From Stentor roeselii (Eukaryota; Ciliophora; Heterotrichea; Heterotrichida; Stentoridae): a stretch of DNA of 64,000 nt. The notes below the pieces were generated by a model, which was not told the origin of the DNA, searched no databases, and saw nothing but the letters and a program-made list of their open reading frames with translations. This document shows, in pieces, positions 1 through 8,515 of this stretch. The DNA lies in the NCBI GenBank assembly GCA_006503475.1, contig RSEH01000013.1:124001-188000 (forward strand), read 5' to 3'. Made by a program: the position numbers and the translations under genes. Within the stretch, counting starts at the first letter, position 1; each line of letters begins with the position of its first letter.

Positions 1-274
1 AAGGTCGCCCGTTGTACCAGCCTTTTAGTCTTTTCCAGGCAACTTTTCGTAAACAGACCAAGTCACTTTGAAAGGACTTGCGAAGAATGACTTTTGAGTT
101 GTCCAAGTCGCCTGGGTCGGGTCCTTCTTCTTCTGAGTAGAACCCGACATGTCGGGTCCAGTCCTGCCACCAGTTTTTATGAATAACGTAGCAGAACTGA
201 ATTGATTTGTCATAAACAGGGAAAGATAAAGGAGGAGATTCTCGAATTAAAGTCTTTTGTGTTCCTTTATCCAT
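1..274 (-). CDS. Ubiquitin-specific protease, N-terminal DUSP domain (partial)
   Basis: This is the 5' end of a minus-strand gene that runs off the left edge; the frame is open from the ATG at 274 to base 1 (about 91 residues). The peptide reads FCYVIHKNWWQDWTRHVGFY, then GPDPGDLDNSKVILR, then VAWKRLKGWYNGRP. That is the DUSP-domain layout found at the N-terminus of USP4/11/15-type deubiquitinases: a Trp-rich first strand, a GPxDN(S) turn, and an AW..L..WY end. A catalytic C19 peptidase domain would be expected further left but is not in the window. The start is preceded by ATTAACATA. It is divergent from the next gene, with 38 nt between ATGs. A different minus-strand frame (25-213) is open too but resembles nothing. 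The DUSP call is from family knowledge; protease activity is inferred. Confidence 0.75.
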   Translation of the reverse strand, partial: MDKGTQKTLIRESPPLSFPVYDKSIQFCYVIHKNWWQDWTRHVGFYSEEEGPDPGDLDNSKVILRKSFQSDLVCLRKVAWKRLKGWYNGRP

Positions 275-312
275 TATGTTAATATAATCTCACTGTTTAT
301 AATCTTCTATAA

Positions 313-1983
313 ATGGAAATGTCTGAAGGTCAGATGGATTTTCAACTGTGTTCTGTTAAATTAATTAGGGAAAATTTACAGGTTAAAGTTTTTCCTGTAT
401 TTGATGAGAGATATGTTGAGTTCTTTGCACTTGAACAGAAAATGACGAAGTTTCCTGAGGACTTTATAACTGACCTTGACCAGATTTTACTTCATTTCAC
501 GGGACTTTTAGTAAAGGTAAAGAAAATTGAAATAGAAAAAATTGAACCTCTTTGTCATCTTTTTACAGAAAAATTGCAGGAAATTGTTTTTGACTGTGGA
601 ATTAACAATGAAAATCTAGTCGCGAATTTAAAGTCAAAGTTTATTGATATGCATTCACTTTATGATAAAGAACATTCTTCAGTTTTGATTGAACTTCGCA
701 ATAGTTTGATTGAAAAATGCAGGATGCCTAAAGAGATTAAAAAGTTTTTCATTAAGAGAAAGACACTCGACGAGGCAAACTCGAGGTTTCAAGAAAGGGT
801 CCTTATGATGAAAACTCATAAAATCAAAGAAATTCAAACAATTTTTGAAAATGTTTATGAAGGGTTTATTGTTGACTCAAGTTATTTATCTCAGGAGTTT
901 TTGTCTTATGAGCAGATCATGAAAGAGAAGAAAATTTCAGTGTTTAACTGTTGGAAAAATGACATCAAAGACTACCTGAAGAACATCATCATGCAGAGAA
1001 GGTACTCTTGGATAGTTATCAGGGAGAACTTAGTAAAAAGTAACATCAGAAAAATCCCAAAGAACTATAAAATTAACTTTGGAACAATTGATGCACTTTT
1101 ATCATCAAATGGAATATTTGAGATCACTCAATGTCTTTCAGTTGAAGATGGAGTTTGTTTAACAGTCAGTCTAAAACCTGAGAACCCTCAAGCCAATCCT
1201 CAACAATTAACAACTGAAAAATCTTTGATACTTTTTTATGTAAAAAAGAAAAGAGAAGCTATTCATTATTTTTCAGAAGGTCCAGTTAAAATCGCTTCAG
1301 GTTCAGAAAAAAATCAACTAATCGTCCTGCACCAGTTCAGAAAAATCTTGAAATTGATTCAACGTAAAGGAAAATTTATTGAAACTGAAAAAATCGAACT
1401 ACAAATAGAAACTTATCTAGTTGTAAATGAAATCGCTTATATAAAATCAACAGATAAAATCGTTTTCACCACAAATGATAATGTCTTATTTATTATTTCT
1501 GATGGTGTTTTGATGAAGGTTTCAGATTCAGTTATTCATTGTTTAAGGTTTGATAGTCGGTTTAATTCTTTGGTGGTTGTTTATCAAGAGGAAGTAAAGA
1601 TTTTTGATGGTGATGTTAAGGAGTTGGTCAAGTTTGGATTGGAAAATGTTAGTGAACTTGGGATTTTTAATGAACAGAAGACGGATTTAAGCTGTTTTGG
1701 CATTTCTTTCACAGGAAACAAGATATTTATATGTAATTTACGTGAAAACTCTATTATTTATTATAAGATCAAGTGTGAGTCAAATATGTTCACAGCTCAA
1801 AACAGGAAAACAATTTATCAGACTATGATAGAAGATGCTGGAAATTTAAGTCCTACTATTAAGGATTGGTTTAGAAATACCCAGGGATTTGATAAAGTTG
1901 ATATTAGATCTGCATTAGATATATACCTTGTCAGTCTTGCGAAAATGAAACCTTCAATAGAAGAAGAAAGACCGAAAGAGTAA
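313..1983 (+). CDS. Hypothetical protein, helical N-terminus and beta-propeller-like C-terminus
   Basis: This is an intact 556-residue frame starting at ATG 313 (context TCTATAA-ATG) and ending TAA. I do not recognise a named family. Residues about 35-240 are charged and look helical, with coiled-coil spacing. From about residue 250 onward there are short alternating hydrophobic strands with repeated patterns such as 'KIVFTTNDNVLFIISDG' and 'FNSLVVVYQEEVKIFDGD', which resemble a degenerate beta-propeller. Ciliates have many proteins pairing a B-box/coil with a propeller, but no zinc-binding Cys/His cluster is visible here. No intron is apparent. It is divergent from the DUSP gene at the left edge and followed by a repeat-filled spacer. 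Confidence is high that it is a gene and low on its function. Confidence 0.8.
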   Translation: MEMSEGQMDFQLCSVKLIRENLQVKVFPVFDERYVEFFALEQKMTKFPEDFITDLDQILLHFTGLLVKVKKIEIEKIEPLCHLFTEKLQEIVFDCGINNENLVANLKSKFIDMHSLYDKEHSSVLIELRNSLIEKCRMPKEIKKFFIKRKTLDEANSRFQERVLMMKTHKIKEIQTIFENVYEGFIVDSSYLSQEFLSYEQIMKEKKISVFNCWKNDIKDYLKNIIMQRRYSWIVIRENLVKSNIRKIPKNYKINFGTIDALLSSNGIFEITQCLSVEDGVCLTVSLKPENPQANPQQLTTEKSLILFYVKKKREAIHYFSEGPVKIASGSEKNQLIVLHQFRKILKLIQRKGKFIETEKIELQIETYLVVNEIAYIKSTDKIVFTTNDNVLFIISDGVLMKVSDSVIHCLRFDSRFNSLVVVYQEEVKIFDGDVKELVKFGLENVSELGIFNEQKTDLSCFGISFTGNKIFICNLRENSIIYYKIKCESNMFTAQNRKTIYQTMIEDAGNLSPTIKDWFRNTQGFDKVDIRSALDIYLVSLAKMKPSIEEERPKE

Positions 1984-2039
1984 GGTTTATCATTAAATCT
2001 AAATTTCTTGAATTATAAGGTTTAGTTAATTATTTCATG

Positions 2040-2505
2040 ATTAATAATCTAAAATATATAACTATATTAAATACTACCTTATTAACTCTCTTTAATACTT
2101 CCTTATTAAATATCTTTAGTACTTTTTATGAAATACTTTAGTATTACTATTTGACTATCTTAGTTCTTCCTTATTAACTATCTTTAATACTTCCTTATTA
2201 TATATCTTTAATACTTTCTTATGAATTACCCTTTAATAACTTTATTAACTATCTTATACATCTTTAATACTTCCTTACTATATATCTTTAATACTTTCTT
2301 ATGAATTATCCTTAATAACTTTATAAACTATCTTATACATCTTTAATACTTCCTTATGAATTACCCTTTAAAAACTCTTATAATTACCTTATATATCTTT
2401 AATACTTCCATATGAATTACCCTTTAATAACTCTTCTAACTACCTTTAAACCTCTTATTATCTATCTTCAATACTTCCTTATTAACTATCTTTAATACTT
2501 CCTCC
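2040..2505. repeat. Degenerate tandem repeat spacer (1984-2506 non-coding)
   Basis: The gap between two convergent genes is filled with imperfect copies of a core close to ATCTTTAATACTTCCTTAT, seen about ten times. A higher-order unit of about 80 nt is visible: near-identical blocks start at about 2182, 2262 and 2341, each running through two cores and then GAATTAYCCTTTAATAACT. The repeat reaches to within a few bases of the stop codon at 2507, so the 3' UTR of the minus-strand gene probably contains it. I see no reading frame or RNA gene here. Confidence 0.75.
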
Positions 2506-2506
2506 T

Positions 2507-3601
2507 TCACTCAGAAGTTTTCAAAATCGCCTTTTCAAACTCTTTCGTCTTCTTAAAAAACTCTAAAAACTTCAAACAACCAGGCGACACCTCAGCCTGG
2601 GGCAAAGTCTTTAAAAACTCTTCAACAAGTCGATTTCCTTCCTCCAAGTCATCAACCTTACCCTGATTCTTCAAGAAACCGAAAAGTTTCTCTTGTGTTC
2701 TCTTATTCGCCCTTGACTCAAGCAAGAACTTCTCTGCTTTTGACTTGAAATTCAACTTTTCAAATAAAATTTTACAATTTTTGTTGATTTCTTGGAAATT
2801 TTGGATTTTTTCTTGCAAAAATTCTTGATTTTGAAGTTTTTTTGGAGTTTTTGATTTAAAACTAGGAGAAGAGTTAATTGATGATCGATAACTTGATGGG
2901 TTTAACTTCTGAGACTTCATAAATGAGGACCGAATTGGCGAAATTGAATGGAAATTTGAAGAATTTAAAAGAGGGCTTGGAGGGGTTTCAATTGGTTTTA
3001 TAAGATTTATGCATTCTGATGTGAAATAGAATAGGTCTTGAAAGGACTCAAGCTTGGAGAAGTTAACCAGTTTCATTGAAGCTTCGAGTTTTTTTAAGAT
3101 TTCTGGAGGATTTTTTAATGATTTGATTTTAGGTGGGATTTGTTTTAAGATACGCATGAAGTTTCCTGGGCTTTTTGTGTAGTCCTTAAATACCTTGATT
3201 ACTTGATACCTCATTAACTTACTAGATAAGAAATTTTTTCCCAGATCAACAAGACTAACAAGCTGCAAAATTGCAGTTAACAGCCAAACAGCATTATCAT
3301 CAATATGAACCAGTCCATATTCTGAGATTTTTTTAACAGTTAACGATTTGAAAATAGTGTTAAAAGCTCCAGGCATATCTTTAAAAGCAGCAAGTTTTTG
3401 TGAGTTGTTCAAAGAATTTTTACTACAAACAGAACTGGGTCTAGACTGATAATTCAGCACATTGACGTTAATATTGTTAGAAGACTGAGACCTCAGAATC
3501 CCTTCAGCTTCTTGATTAGCTACAATTCCTTCAGACTGGTTAAAAGGAGCCTTAGAATGAAGCTTGAAAAGGTTTTCAAGAAGTGCTTTTTTGACACTCA
3601 T
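2507..3601 (-). CDS. Hypothetical protein, helical
   Basis: This is an intact 364-residue frame, ATG at 3601 (context GTTATAAT-ATG), with no recognisable family. The N-terminal 80 residues are polar and Asn/Ser-rich. Residues about 85-190 alternate hydrophobic helices ('VWLLTAILQLVSLVDLG', 'YQVIKVFKDYTKSPGNFM'). Residues about 205-260 are Ser/Pro-rich and look disordered, and the tail is a charged helix. It is the last member of a tightly spaced minus-strand run, 51 nt after the coiled-coil gene's stop. Its 3' end runs directly into the tandem-repeat spacer. Confidence 0.75.
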   Translation of the reverse strand: MSVKKALLENLFKLHSKAPFNQSEGIVANQEAEGILRSQSSNNINVNVLNYQSRPSSVCSKNSLNNSQKLAAFKDMPGAFNTIFKSLTVKKISEYGLVHIDDNAVWLLTAILQLVSLVDLGKNFLSSKLMRYQVIKVFKDYTKSPGNFMRILKQIPPKIKSLKNPPEILKKLEASMKLVNFSKLESFQDLFYFTSECINLIKPIETPPSPLLNSSNFHSISPIRSSFMKSQKLNPSSYRSSINSSPSFKSKTPKKLQNQEFLQEKIQNFQEINKNCKILFEKLNFKSKAEKFLLESRANKRTQEKLFGFLKNQGKVDDLEEGNRLVEEFLKTLPQAEVSPGCLKFLEFFKKTKEFEKAILKTSE

Positions 3602-3652
3602 ATTATAACTAATTCAACATTAAACAAATCGTTGAAAACATGAAAAATTACT

Positions 3653-4399
3653 TTAAACTCCATCATTTTTCCTTCCAGGTTTCCTTCTTAAAAGACTAGA
3701 AGATTTTTTAGTTCTTTTAGTTTTATTCAGTTCCATTTTTCCATTCTTCTGCTCGAAACAAGGATTTACTCTTCCTTTTCCCCTATCTTCAAATTTTTCC
3801 TCATTTCTTCCGTTTTTTCCCGCAACAAAACTTTTAATCTTTCGAAAACTCTTCACTTTTTCTTCAATAACTCCAAAGTTCAAGTCTTGAGCCTTGACCT
3901 TTTCTTCAAGTCTCGCCATTCTCCCTTCAATATCTTCCAAATGACTCTCCCCAATTTTCCTAATCCTTTCTTCATACATCAAACTAACATTTTCCACTTC
4001 TTGCTTATGTTGAGTCCTCATTTTCAAGTTTTTTTCAGCAAGTTTTTCATTTTCAACTTTGAGTTCTCCTACTTTTCCTTCAAGACTTTTGATATAAGCA
4101 GCTTGTGCTGAAATTTTCAAGTTAAGTGCCTGGACTTCCTGAAAAAGTGCTCCAACATCAAAAGTCTTATCAGTAATTGACTGATTTTTCAATTTTTCTC
4201 CAATTTTTACACTTTCCGAGCCTTCTGACCTAAAAAGTACATTTTTCAGCTGCTCGTCAATAACCTTCTTTTTTTTGCAGTTCTTAGAAGTGAGTGCCCT
4301 TGATTCTTCCATCACAAGTTTCGACCTAAAAAGTGCAGATTCAACATCTTCTGAACTCGCAAGACTCGCAAGTCCAGGAAACTTGCATTTGAGGTCCAT
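3653..4399 (-). CDS. Coiled-coil protein
   Basis: This is a 248-residue frame. Residues about 85-185 are a continuous heptad-type coiled coil ('ISAQAAYIKSLEGKVGELK' and on); the C-terminal 50 residues are very basic (KKSSSLLRRKPGRK). No enzymatic motif is seen. The start codon at 4397-4399 directly abuts the TAA stop (4400-4402) of the DAHP synthase gene upstream, in the same reading frame with no nucleotide between. The alternative is that the next Met is used, or that readthrough gives a fusion. The sequence just before the ATG is TTAATTCATTAA, consistent with the A/T-rich start context elsewhere in the window. Confidence 0.75.
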   Translation of the reverse strand: MDLKCKFPGLASLASSEDVESALFRSKLVMEESRALTSKNCKKKKVIDEQLKNVLFRSEGSESVKIGEKLKNQSITDKTFDVGALFQEVQALNLKISAQAAYIKSLEGKVGELKVENEKLAEKNLKMRTQHKQEVENVSLMYEERIRKIGESHLEDIEGRMARLEEKVKAQDLNFGVIEEKVKSFRKIKSFVAGKNGRNEEKFEDRGKGRVNPCFEQKNGKMELNKTKRTKKSSSLLRRKPGRKNDGV

Positions 4400-5548
4400 T
4401 TAATGAATTAATTTCATTCTACTTCCAAGTTCTCTCAACAAGAAATGAGTCTGTTCAATGTTGAGTCTCGGGTCACACAAAGTTTCATATTTTTCTGGAA
4501 GTTGTGCTTCTTGCACAGTAAGACCAATACATTCAGTGACTTCTTTAAAAGCTGACTCTAAATGAACCCCAGCGAGAACAGCAGAGTTTTCAGTTAAGAC
4601 CTCGAAGACAGTCTGAACTTCAGTGACGAGTGTGTCGAGATTACGAGTTTTGAAGCCGTTGGCTGATTTGTAAGTATTCGCATGGACAGGGTCAACAACA
4701 AAGGCGACATTGAGAGACTCTTGCTTTACAGTCTGGACTATTCCTGGCAGTTGTGACCTGATGTTATTGACTCCCAGTCTTAAAATCAAGACTATCTTTC
4801 CCAGTTCATTACTCGGGTTGAGTTTTTTCACAATAGTCACCAAGTCCGGCAGACTTGCATTGGGGCCGACTTTGATGCCTAAAGGATTAGAAACGACTGA
4901 AAGCATCTCCACATGTCCACTGCCTACTTTTCTCGTCCTCTCACCCAGCCAAAGGAAGTGCCCAGAGACGTTCAATATTCCTTCTGAAGTCTCATGAGTC
5001 ATCGCGTCTTCGTATTTCACATGAAGGGCCTCGTGAGATGTGAAGACTTTTCCAGGAAGAGATGAAAGTTCTTTATACACTGCAGCTGTGCAGTGATAAC
5101 CTTGAGTCAGTCTTTCAGGGTCAGCTTTTCGATTGTCTGGAGAAATGTCGTTTATCAGGTCGCCTCGGTAACTGGGCACTTGGACTCCGTTTATCGTTTC
5201 GAATGGTTCTGACCTGGGCTTGCTGAACTGTCCTGCGATTCTAGCCACGAGAATCACTGGCTTCTCGAGGATTCCTTCTAGGAGTTCCTTATAGCCGTTA
5301 TAAACTCGTAATTTTTCTTGGATTGTTTCGGGAATGCAATCTGCGAAGGCCTCAGCGCAGTCACCGATTTGAAGGATGAAATGAGTTCCTGTAGATGCTT
5401 GAGTGATCAAGGACTTTAAAGCGTTTAGTTCTGAGAAATTGATGAATCCGGGTTGGGATTTTAAATGAGTTAGGACTTGGTCTAGGTGTTCCTGGTTGTC
5501 GTATTCTACTTGTTGGACACTTGGAAGCTGAAGCCAGGGCCTGTTCAT
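4400..5548 (-). CDS. Class II 3-deoxy-7-phosphoheptulonate (DAHP) synthase
   Basis: The enzyme joins phosphoenolpyruvate and erythrose-4-phosphate, the first step of the shikimate route to aromatic compounds. The 382-residue protein carries the class II (plant/bacterial) signature: QIGDCAEAF near residue 60 (metal-ligand Cys64), RIAGQFSKPRSEPFE, YRGDLIN, LGERTRKVGSGHVE, NPLGIKVGPNA, DPVHANT near 285 (metal His), GVHLES near 326 (Glu ligand) and CDPRLN near 356 (Asp ligand). All four expected metal ligands are present, so it looks active. It is shorter than plant enzymes and closer in length to compact bacterial ones. Start context is AATATAAAT-ATG. The gene sits 7 nt after the channel gene's stop and abuts the coiled-coil gene. 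It matches its neighbours in composition, so it is not a contaminating fragment; origin by transfer is possible but untested. Confidence 0.9.
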   Translation of the reverse strand: MNRPWLQLPSVQQVEYDNQEHLDQVLTHLKSQPGFINFSELNALKSLITQASTGTHFILQIGDCAEAFADCIPETIQEKLRVYNGYKELLEGILEKPVILVARIAGQFSKPRSEPFETINGVQVPSYRGDLINDISPDNRKADPERLTQGYHCTAAVYKELSSLPGKVFTSHEALHVKYEDAMTHETSEGILNVSGHFLWLGERTRKVGSGHVEMLSVVSNPLGIKVGPNASLPDLVTIVKKLNPSNELGKIVLILRLGVNNIRSQLPGIVQTVKQESLNVAFVVDPVHANTYKSANGFKTRNLDTLVTEVQTVFEVLTENSAVLAGVHLESAFKEVTECIGLTVQEAQLPEKYETLCDPRLNIEQTHFLLRELGSRMKLIH

Positions 5549-5555
5549 ATTTATA

Positions 5556-7571
5556 TTATTTCTTTATTTGTGGCAAGGGAGGGAGTGATTTTCTTGACTT
5601 CCTCAAACTATCTCCCAGATGTTTTCTCAAAGAAGAACTCGTTAAAATCTTCTCATATTCCTCAATCTTATCATGAATCCATCTTACTGTGTATTGAACC
5701 TCTTCATCCAAATAAGTCTGTTCATTAAGAGCCCTTTGCTGTGCAGTATTTTTTTTAAGTTTAGGCTCACCAGCTAGCTGATTAAAAGTTCTTTCTTTTC
5801 GCACTTCTACTTTTCCAAGAACATCAACCAATTCCTTCTTACATTTAATAATTCTCTTTTTCCTTTCAATAGCAAGATTTTTGATATCAATAGCAATAGC
5901 AGGGTACTTCTCCATCATATACTCAAACAAGTTTTTACTCATAGTCAGAAATTCAGAGTCCTTCTGAGCAGCGACACTGAACTCTCTTGGAGTATTTTCA
6001 ATAAGTTCAATTTCCCCAAAGTAACTTCCTTGAATCATGACCTTAAAGATCCTTTTCGTTTTTCCATAAATAAAGCAAACTCTTCCAGTTTTAATGAAAT
6101 ACATCTCATCAGCATATTGATGTTTTTCATATATCAAGTTTCTTTTCGCTATTTTTAGAAGGTTTAACATCGGAACAATGTCAGAGACGAAACTTTGATC
6201 TTTACTTACAAAAAAAGTGATGTTTTTTATCGCATTTTCGTACATCAAGGTAGCCATCTCGAATCTCAGCCCTTTTGAAAGCTTTTGAACGAGAGATACT
6301 CTTTCCTCGTCATTGAGACTTGTAGCTCTTAGTGCTTGTTTCACTTGGTTGCTTATTTCAATTGAAATCTTCTGAGGAAGTTTTGTTTCTTCTGCAAAGA
6401 TCTGGATAAGGCTTAGCTTTTCATTGATAAAAGCTTGTTTTTGGTCGAGAGATGATAGAACTGAGGATAAGTTTCCAACGACGAAGGAATAAAAACCGAT
6501 TCCGTAGACCATCCAGGTCATTGCGATAAGCTTTTCGATTACTGTTACTGGGAAAATGTCGCCGAAACCAACTGTTGTTAACACTGTGCAGATGAAGTAA
6601 AGGCTCGTTAGGTATAGGGTTGAATGGTCTTCGTCTTGAAGGTTCTTTCGGACTACCCAGGTGTCAGGCTCAAAGTTATCAATTTTACTTGAAAGAAACC
6701 AAATACAGGCAAAAAAATGAGTCATTAAAAGAACAGCGAATAAACCTCCCAGAAGTCGTGTTATTCCTTGATGTGTTTTCAAAAAACTAAAAGTATTTGT
6801 TTCTGCCAAGATTTTAAATATTTTTCCTATCTTTTTCGCTCTGACCACTCGTATTATCCTCAAAAGTCTAATAAATTTGATCGAACGATTACTTGGGTCC
6901 GAAGTTCCTGATTCCAACATGAAACTAAATGGAAGAATTGTGATAATATCAACAAGTAGCCATCCAAACAAATAATTCAAAAAAACTTTAAACCTAGACC
7001 TCACAATAACCTTGTCTTTATCATAATAAGAGCTATTCAAAGTAATAAGAATATCAACCAAAAACACACAATCAGCTAAAGTTTCAATAAAAAACCATCG
7101 ATTCCCAACCTGAACCTCTTCAAACGCCATGATCCAAGGCATCAAAGTAAAAGTATACAAAACAAACACAAAAACAACAAAACTCCAAAAAGTATGAATT
7201 TTTGAGTCAGGATGAAATAAATAATTTTCTTTACTTTTCACTTGAACGTCCTGGTACTTCTCAATCATCAAAACTTTTTCATGCATGATTTCTTTAAGAT
7301 TCGCTTTATAAGTGTTGTTTGCATCAAAAAGAACTGAACCTGTTCCATAAGTTCTGATCTCTTCAAGCATCTTGTGCCAAAGACGGAATCCTCGAAACCG
7401 GATAAGAGCCCTTCTGAAGATTTCAGAGTATTTCTTTGATGGAGGCGTGCAGGACAGGACGTAATTTCGTCTTCTTTGGGTCAATCCTTCTAAGTTAACA
7501 AAAGGTGAGTTTTCTGTTGCACGAGTTTTTTCAGGATCTTCTGGTTTTGATTCTAATTCTTTAGGATACAT
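5556..7571 (-). CDS. Voltage-gated cation (K+-type) channel with cyclic-nucleotide-binding domain
   Basis: The 671-residue protein has the layout of eukaryotic CNBD channels (HCN/EAG/plant KAT group). There are six membrane segments (S1 about 118-140). S4 has regularly spaced basic residues, 'IKFIRLLRIIRVVRAKK', about 229-246. The pore helix and selectivity filter are 'TVLTTVGFGD', about 331-336. A C-linker follows. The cyclic-nucleotide-binding fold is about 455-570, with phosphate-cassette-like 'SYFGEIELIENTPREFS'. The GFGD filter predicts potassium selectivity. Whether the cassette binds cAMP/cGMP is unclear, because the usual 'R-T/S-A' is 'REFS'. The tail is charged. Likely site is the plasma or ciliary membrane. 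ATG context is TAATAAACA-ATG. Confidence 0.92.
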   Translation of the reverse strand: MYPKELESKPEDPEKTRATENSPFVNLEGLTQRRRNYVLSCTPPSKKYSEIFRRALIRFRGFRLWHKMLEEIRTYGTGSVLFDANNTYKANLKEIMHEKVLMIEKYQDVQVKSKENYLFHPDSKIHTFWSFVVFVFVLYTFTLMPWIMAFEEVQVGNRWFFIETLADCVFLVDILITLNSSYYDKDKVIVRSRFKVFLNYLFGWLLVDIITILPFSFMLESGTSDPSNRSIKFIRLLRIIRVVRAKKIGKIFKILAETNTFSFLKTHQGITRLLGGLFAVLLMTHFFACIWFLSSKIDNFEPDTWVVRKNLQDEDHSTLYLTSLYFICTVLTTVGFGDIFPVTVIEKLIAMTWMVYGIGFYSFVVGNLSSVLSSLDQKQAFINEKLSLIQIFAEETKLPQKISIEISNQVKQALRATSLNDEERVSLVQKLSKGLRFEMATLMYENAIKNITFFVSKDQSFVSDIVPMLNLLKIAKRNLIYEKHQYADEMYFIKTGRVCFIYGKTKRIFKVMIQGSYFGEIELIENTPREFSVAAQKDSEFLTMSKNLFEYMMEKYPAIAIDIKNLAIERKKRIIKCKKELVDVLGKVEVRKERTFNQLAGEPKLKKNTAQQRALNEQTYLDEEVQYTVRWIHDKIEEYEKILTSSSLRKHLGDSLRKSRKSLPPLPQIKK

Positions 7572-7890
7572 TGTTTATTAGACTTGACTGTCAGAAATAG
7601 AAAAAAGAGAAGAATGGGTTTGATCGATCGATTTTGAGGTATGAGAAAAGTTTGACTATGTCACTTACTGAAAAAGCACTCTCGACGATTTTATAGAATA
7701 AAGAAGAAAACTGAGTTATTTAACCGCAAAATCTGTTGAAGTTTATTCAAAAATTCTTATTTTAACAACAACAGACCTGAAATCACTTCACTGTTGTCTT
7801 AAACGACGTATTCCCAACCCTTTCAAAAACTCAAGATTTTTCACTTATTGCAAACTTCTAAAGTATTTATCTAAACTTATATAAACCATA
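7572..7890. promoter_or_regulatory. Divergent intergenic region (319 nt)
   Basis: This is the spacer between the start codons of the channel gene (minus) and the small plus-strand gene at 7891. It is AT-rich and holds ATATAAACCATA just before the plus ATG. It must contain both promoters. No reading frame, repeat or RNA is apparent. Confidence 0.5.
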
Positions 7891-8442
7891 ATGGATCTCA
7901 AAGTGACAGTAATTCGACCGAAATTCACTCAAAAGTCAGAGTCAAGTCCTTATTCCGCTGCCCAGTCACCCCGAATCAAGACTCACAAGCATTCAACTTC
8001 AGTCCAGTGCTCAAATATTTCAACTAACACTTCCAGTCAGCAGCTTTCTTTAAATCTGCAGGTCGAGATCAGTCCAACGATCTTTGAAAAGCAAGAACTC
8101 AGCTCTTCAAGGAAAAAAATCAACTTGGCACCTCTTTCGTCGAATCAAGCCAGAAGAGAAAGGTCGATGATGATTGGAAAAAACGTCACACTTCAGAACT
8201 TGATTGATAAATTTTTAGATAAAACTACTGAAAAAAAAGCAAAAGATTTCAAATGCAGGTCTTTTGATGGGAAAAAATATCATGAAAACGCGGAACTTGA
8301 ACAAAGTATTGAACAGTTTTGTAAAGATGAAATTAAGGCCTATCGTTTCAATTTGAAAAAGAATCTTAAAATTGAGAAAATTAGGATGTCGAATTATAGA
8401 AGGTATCGTATGAGGAACTTGATGATGATGAATGGGTTGTAA
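7891..8442 (+). CDS. Hypothetical basic protein
   Basis: This is a 183-residue frame with no recognised domain. The first 100 residues are Ser/Thr/Gln-rich and look disordered ('SPYSAAQSPRIKTHKHSTS'). The C-terminal 80 residues are Lys/Arg-rich and helical, ending 'RMSNYRRYRMRNLMMMNGL'. The stop at 8442 is 73 nt from the stop of the convergent coiled-coil gene. An antisense frame over the 3' half (8215-8499) has no supporting features. The start is chosen because ATATAAACCATA immediately precedes it. Confidence 0.65.
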   Translation: MDLKVTVIRPKFTQKSESSPYSAAQSPRIKTHKHSTSVQCSNISTNTSSQQLSLNLQVEISPTIFEKQELSSSRKKINLAPLSSNQARRERSMMIGKNVTLQNLIDKFLDKTTEKKAKDFKCRSFDGKKYHENAELEQSIEQFCKDEIKAYRFNLKKNLKIEKIRMSNYRRYRMRNLMMMNGL

Positions 8443-8515
8443 TAAAGCTAAATTTTTATTAAGTATTATAGAACAGCTTTCATTAAATGATAAGTTCAAA
8501 TATTAATAGTTGAAC

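Noticed and set aside
4400-5548. Bacterial contamination as source of the DAHP synthase
   Set aside because: The gene lies between ciliate genes with gaps of 7 and 0 nt, shares their start context and base composition, and has no bacterial ribosome-binding site.
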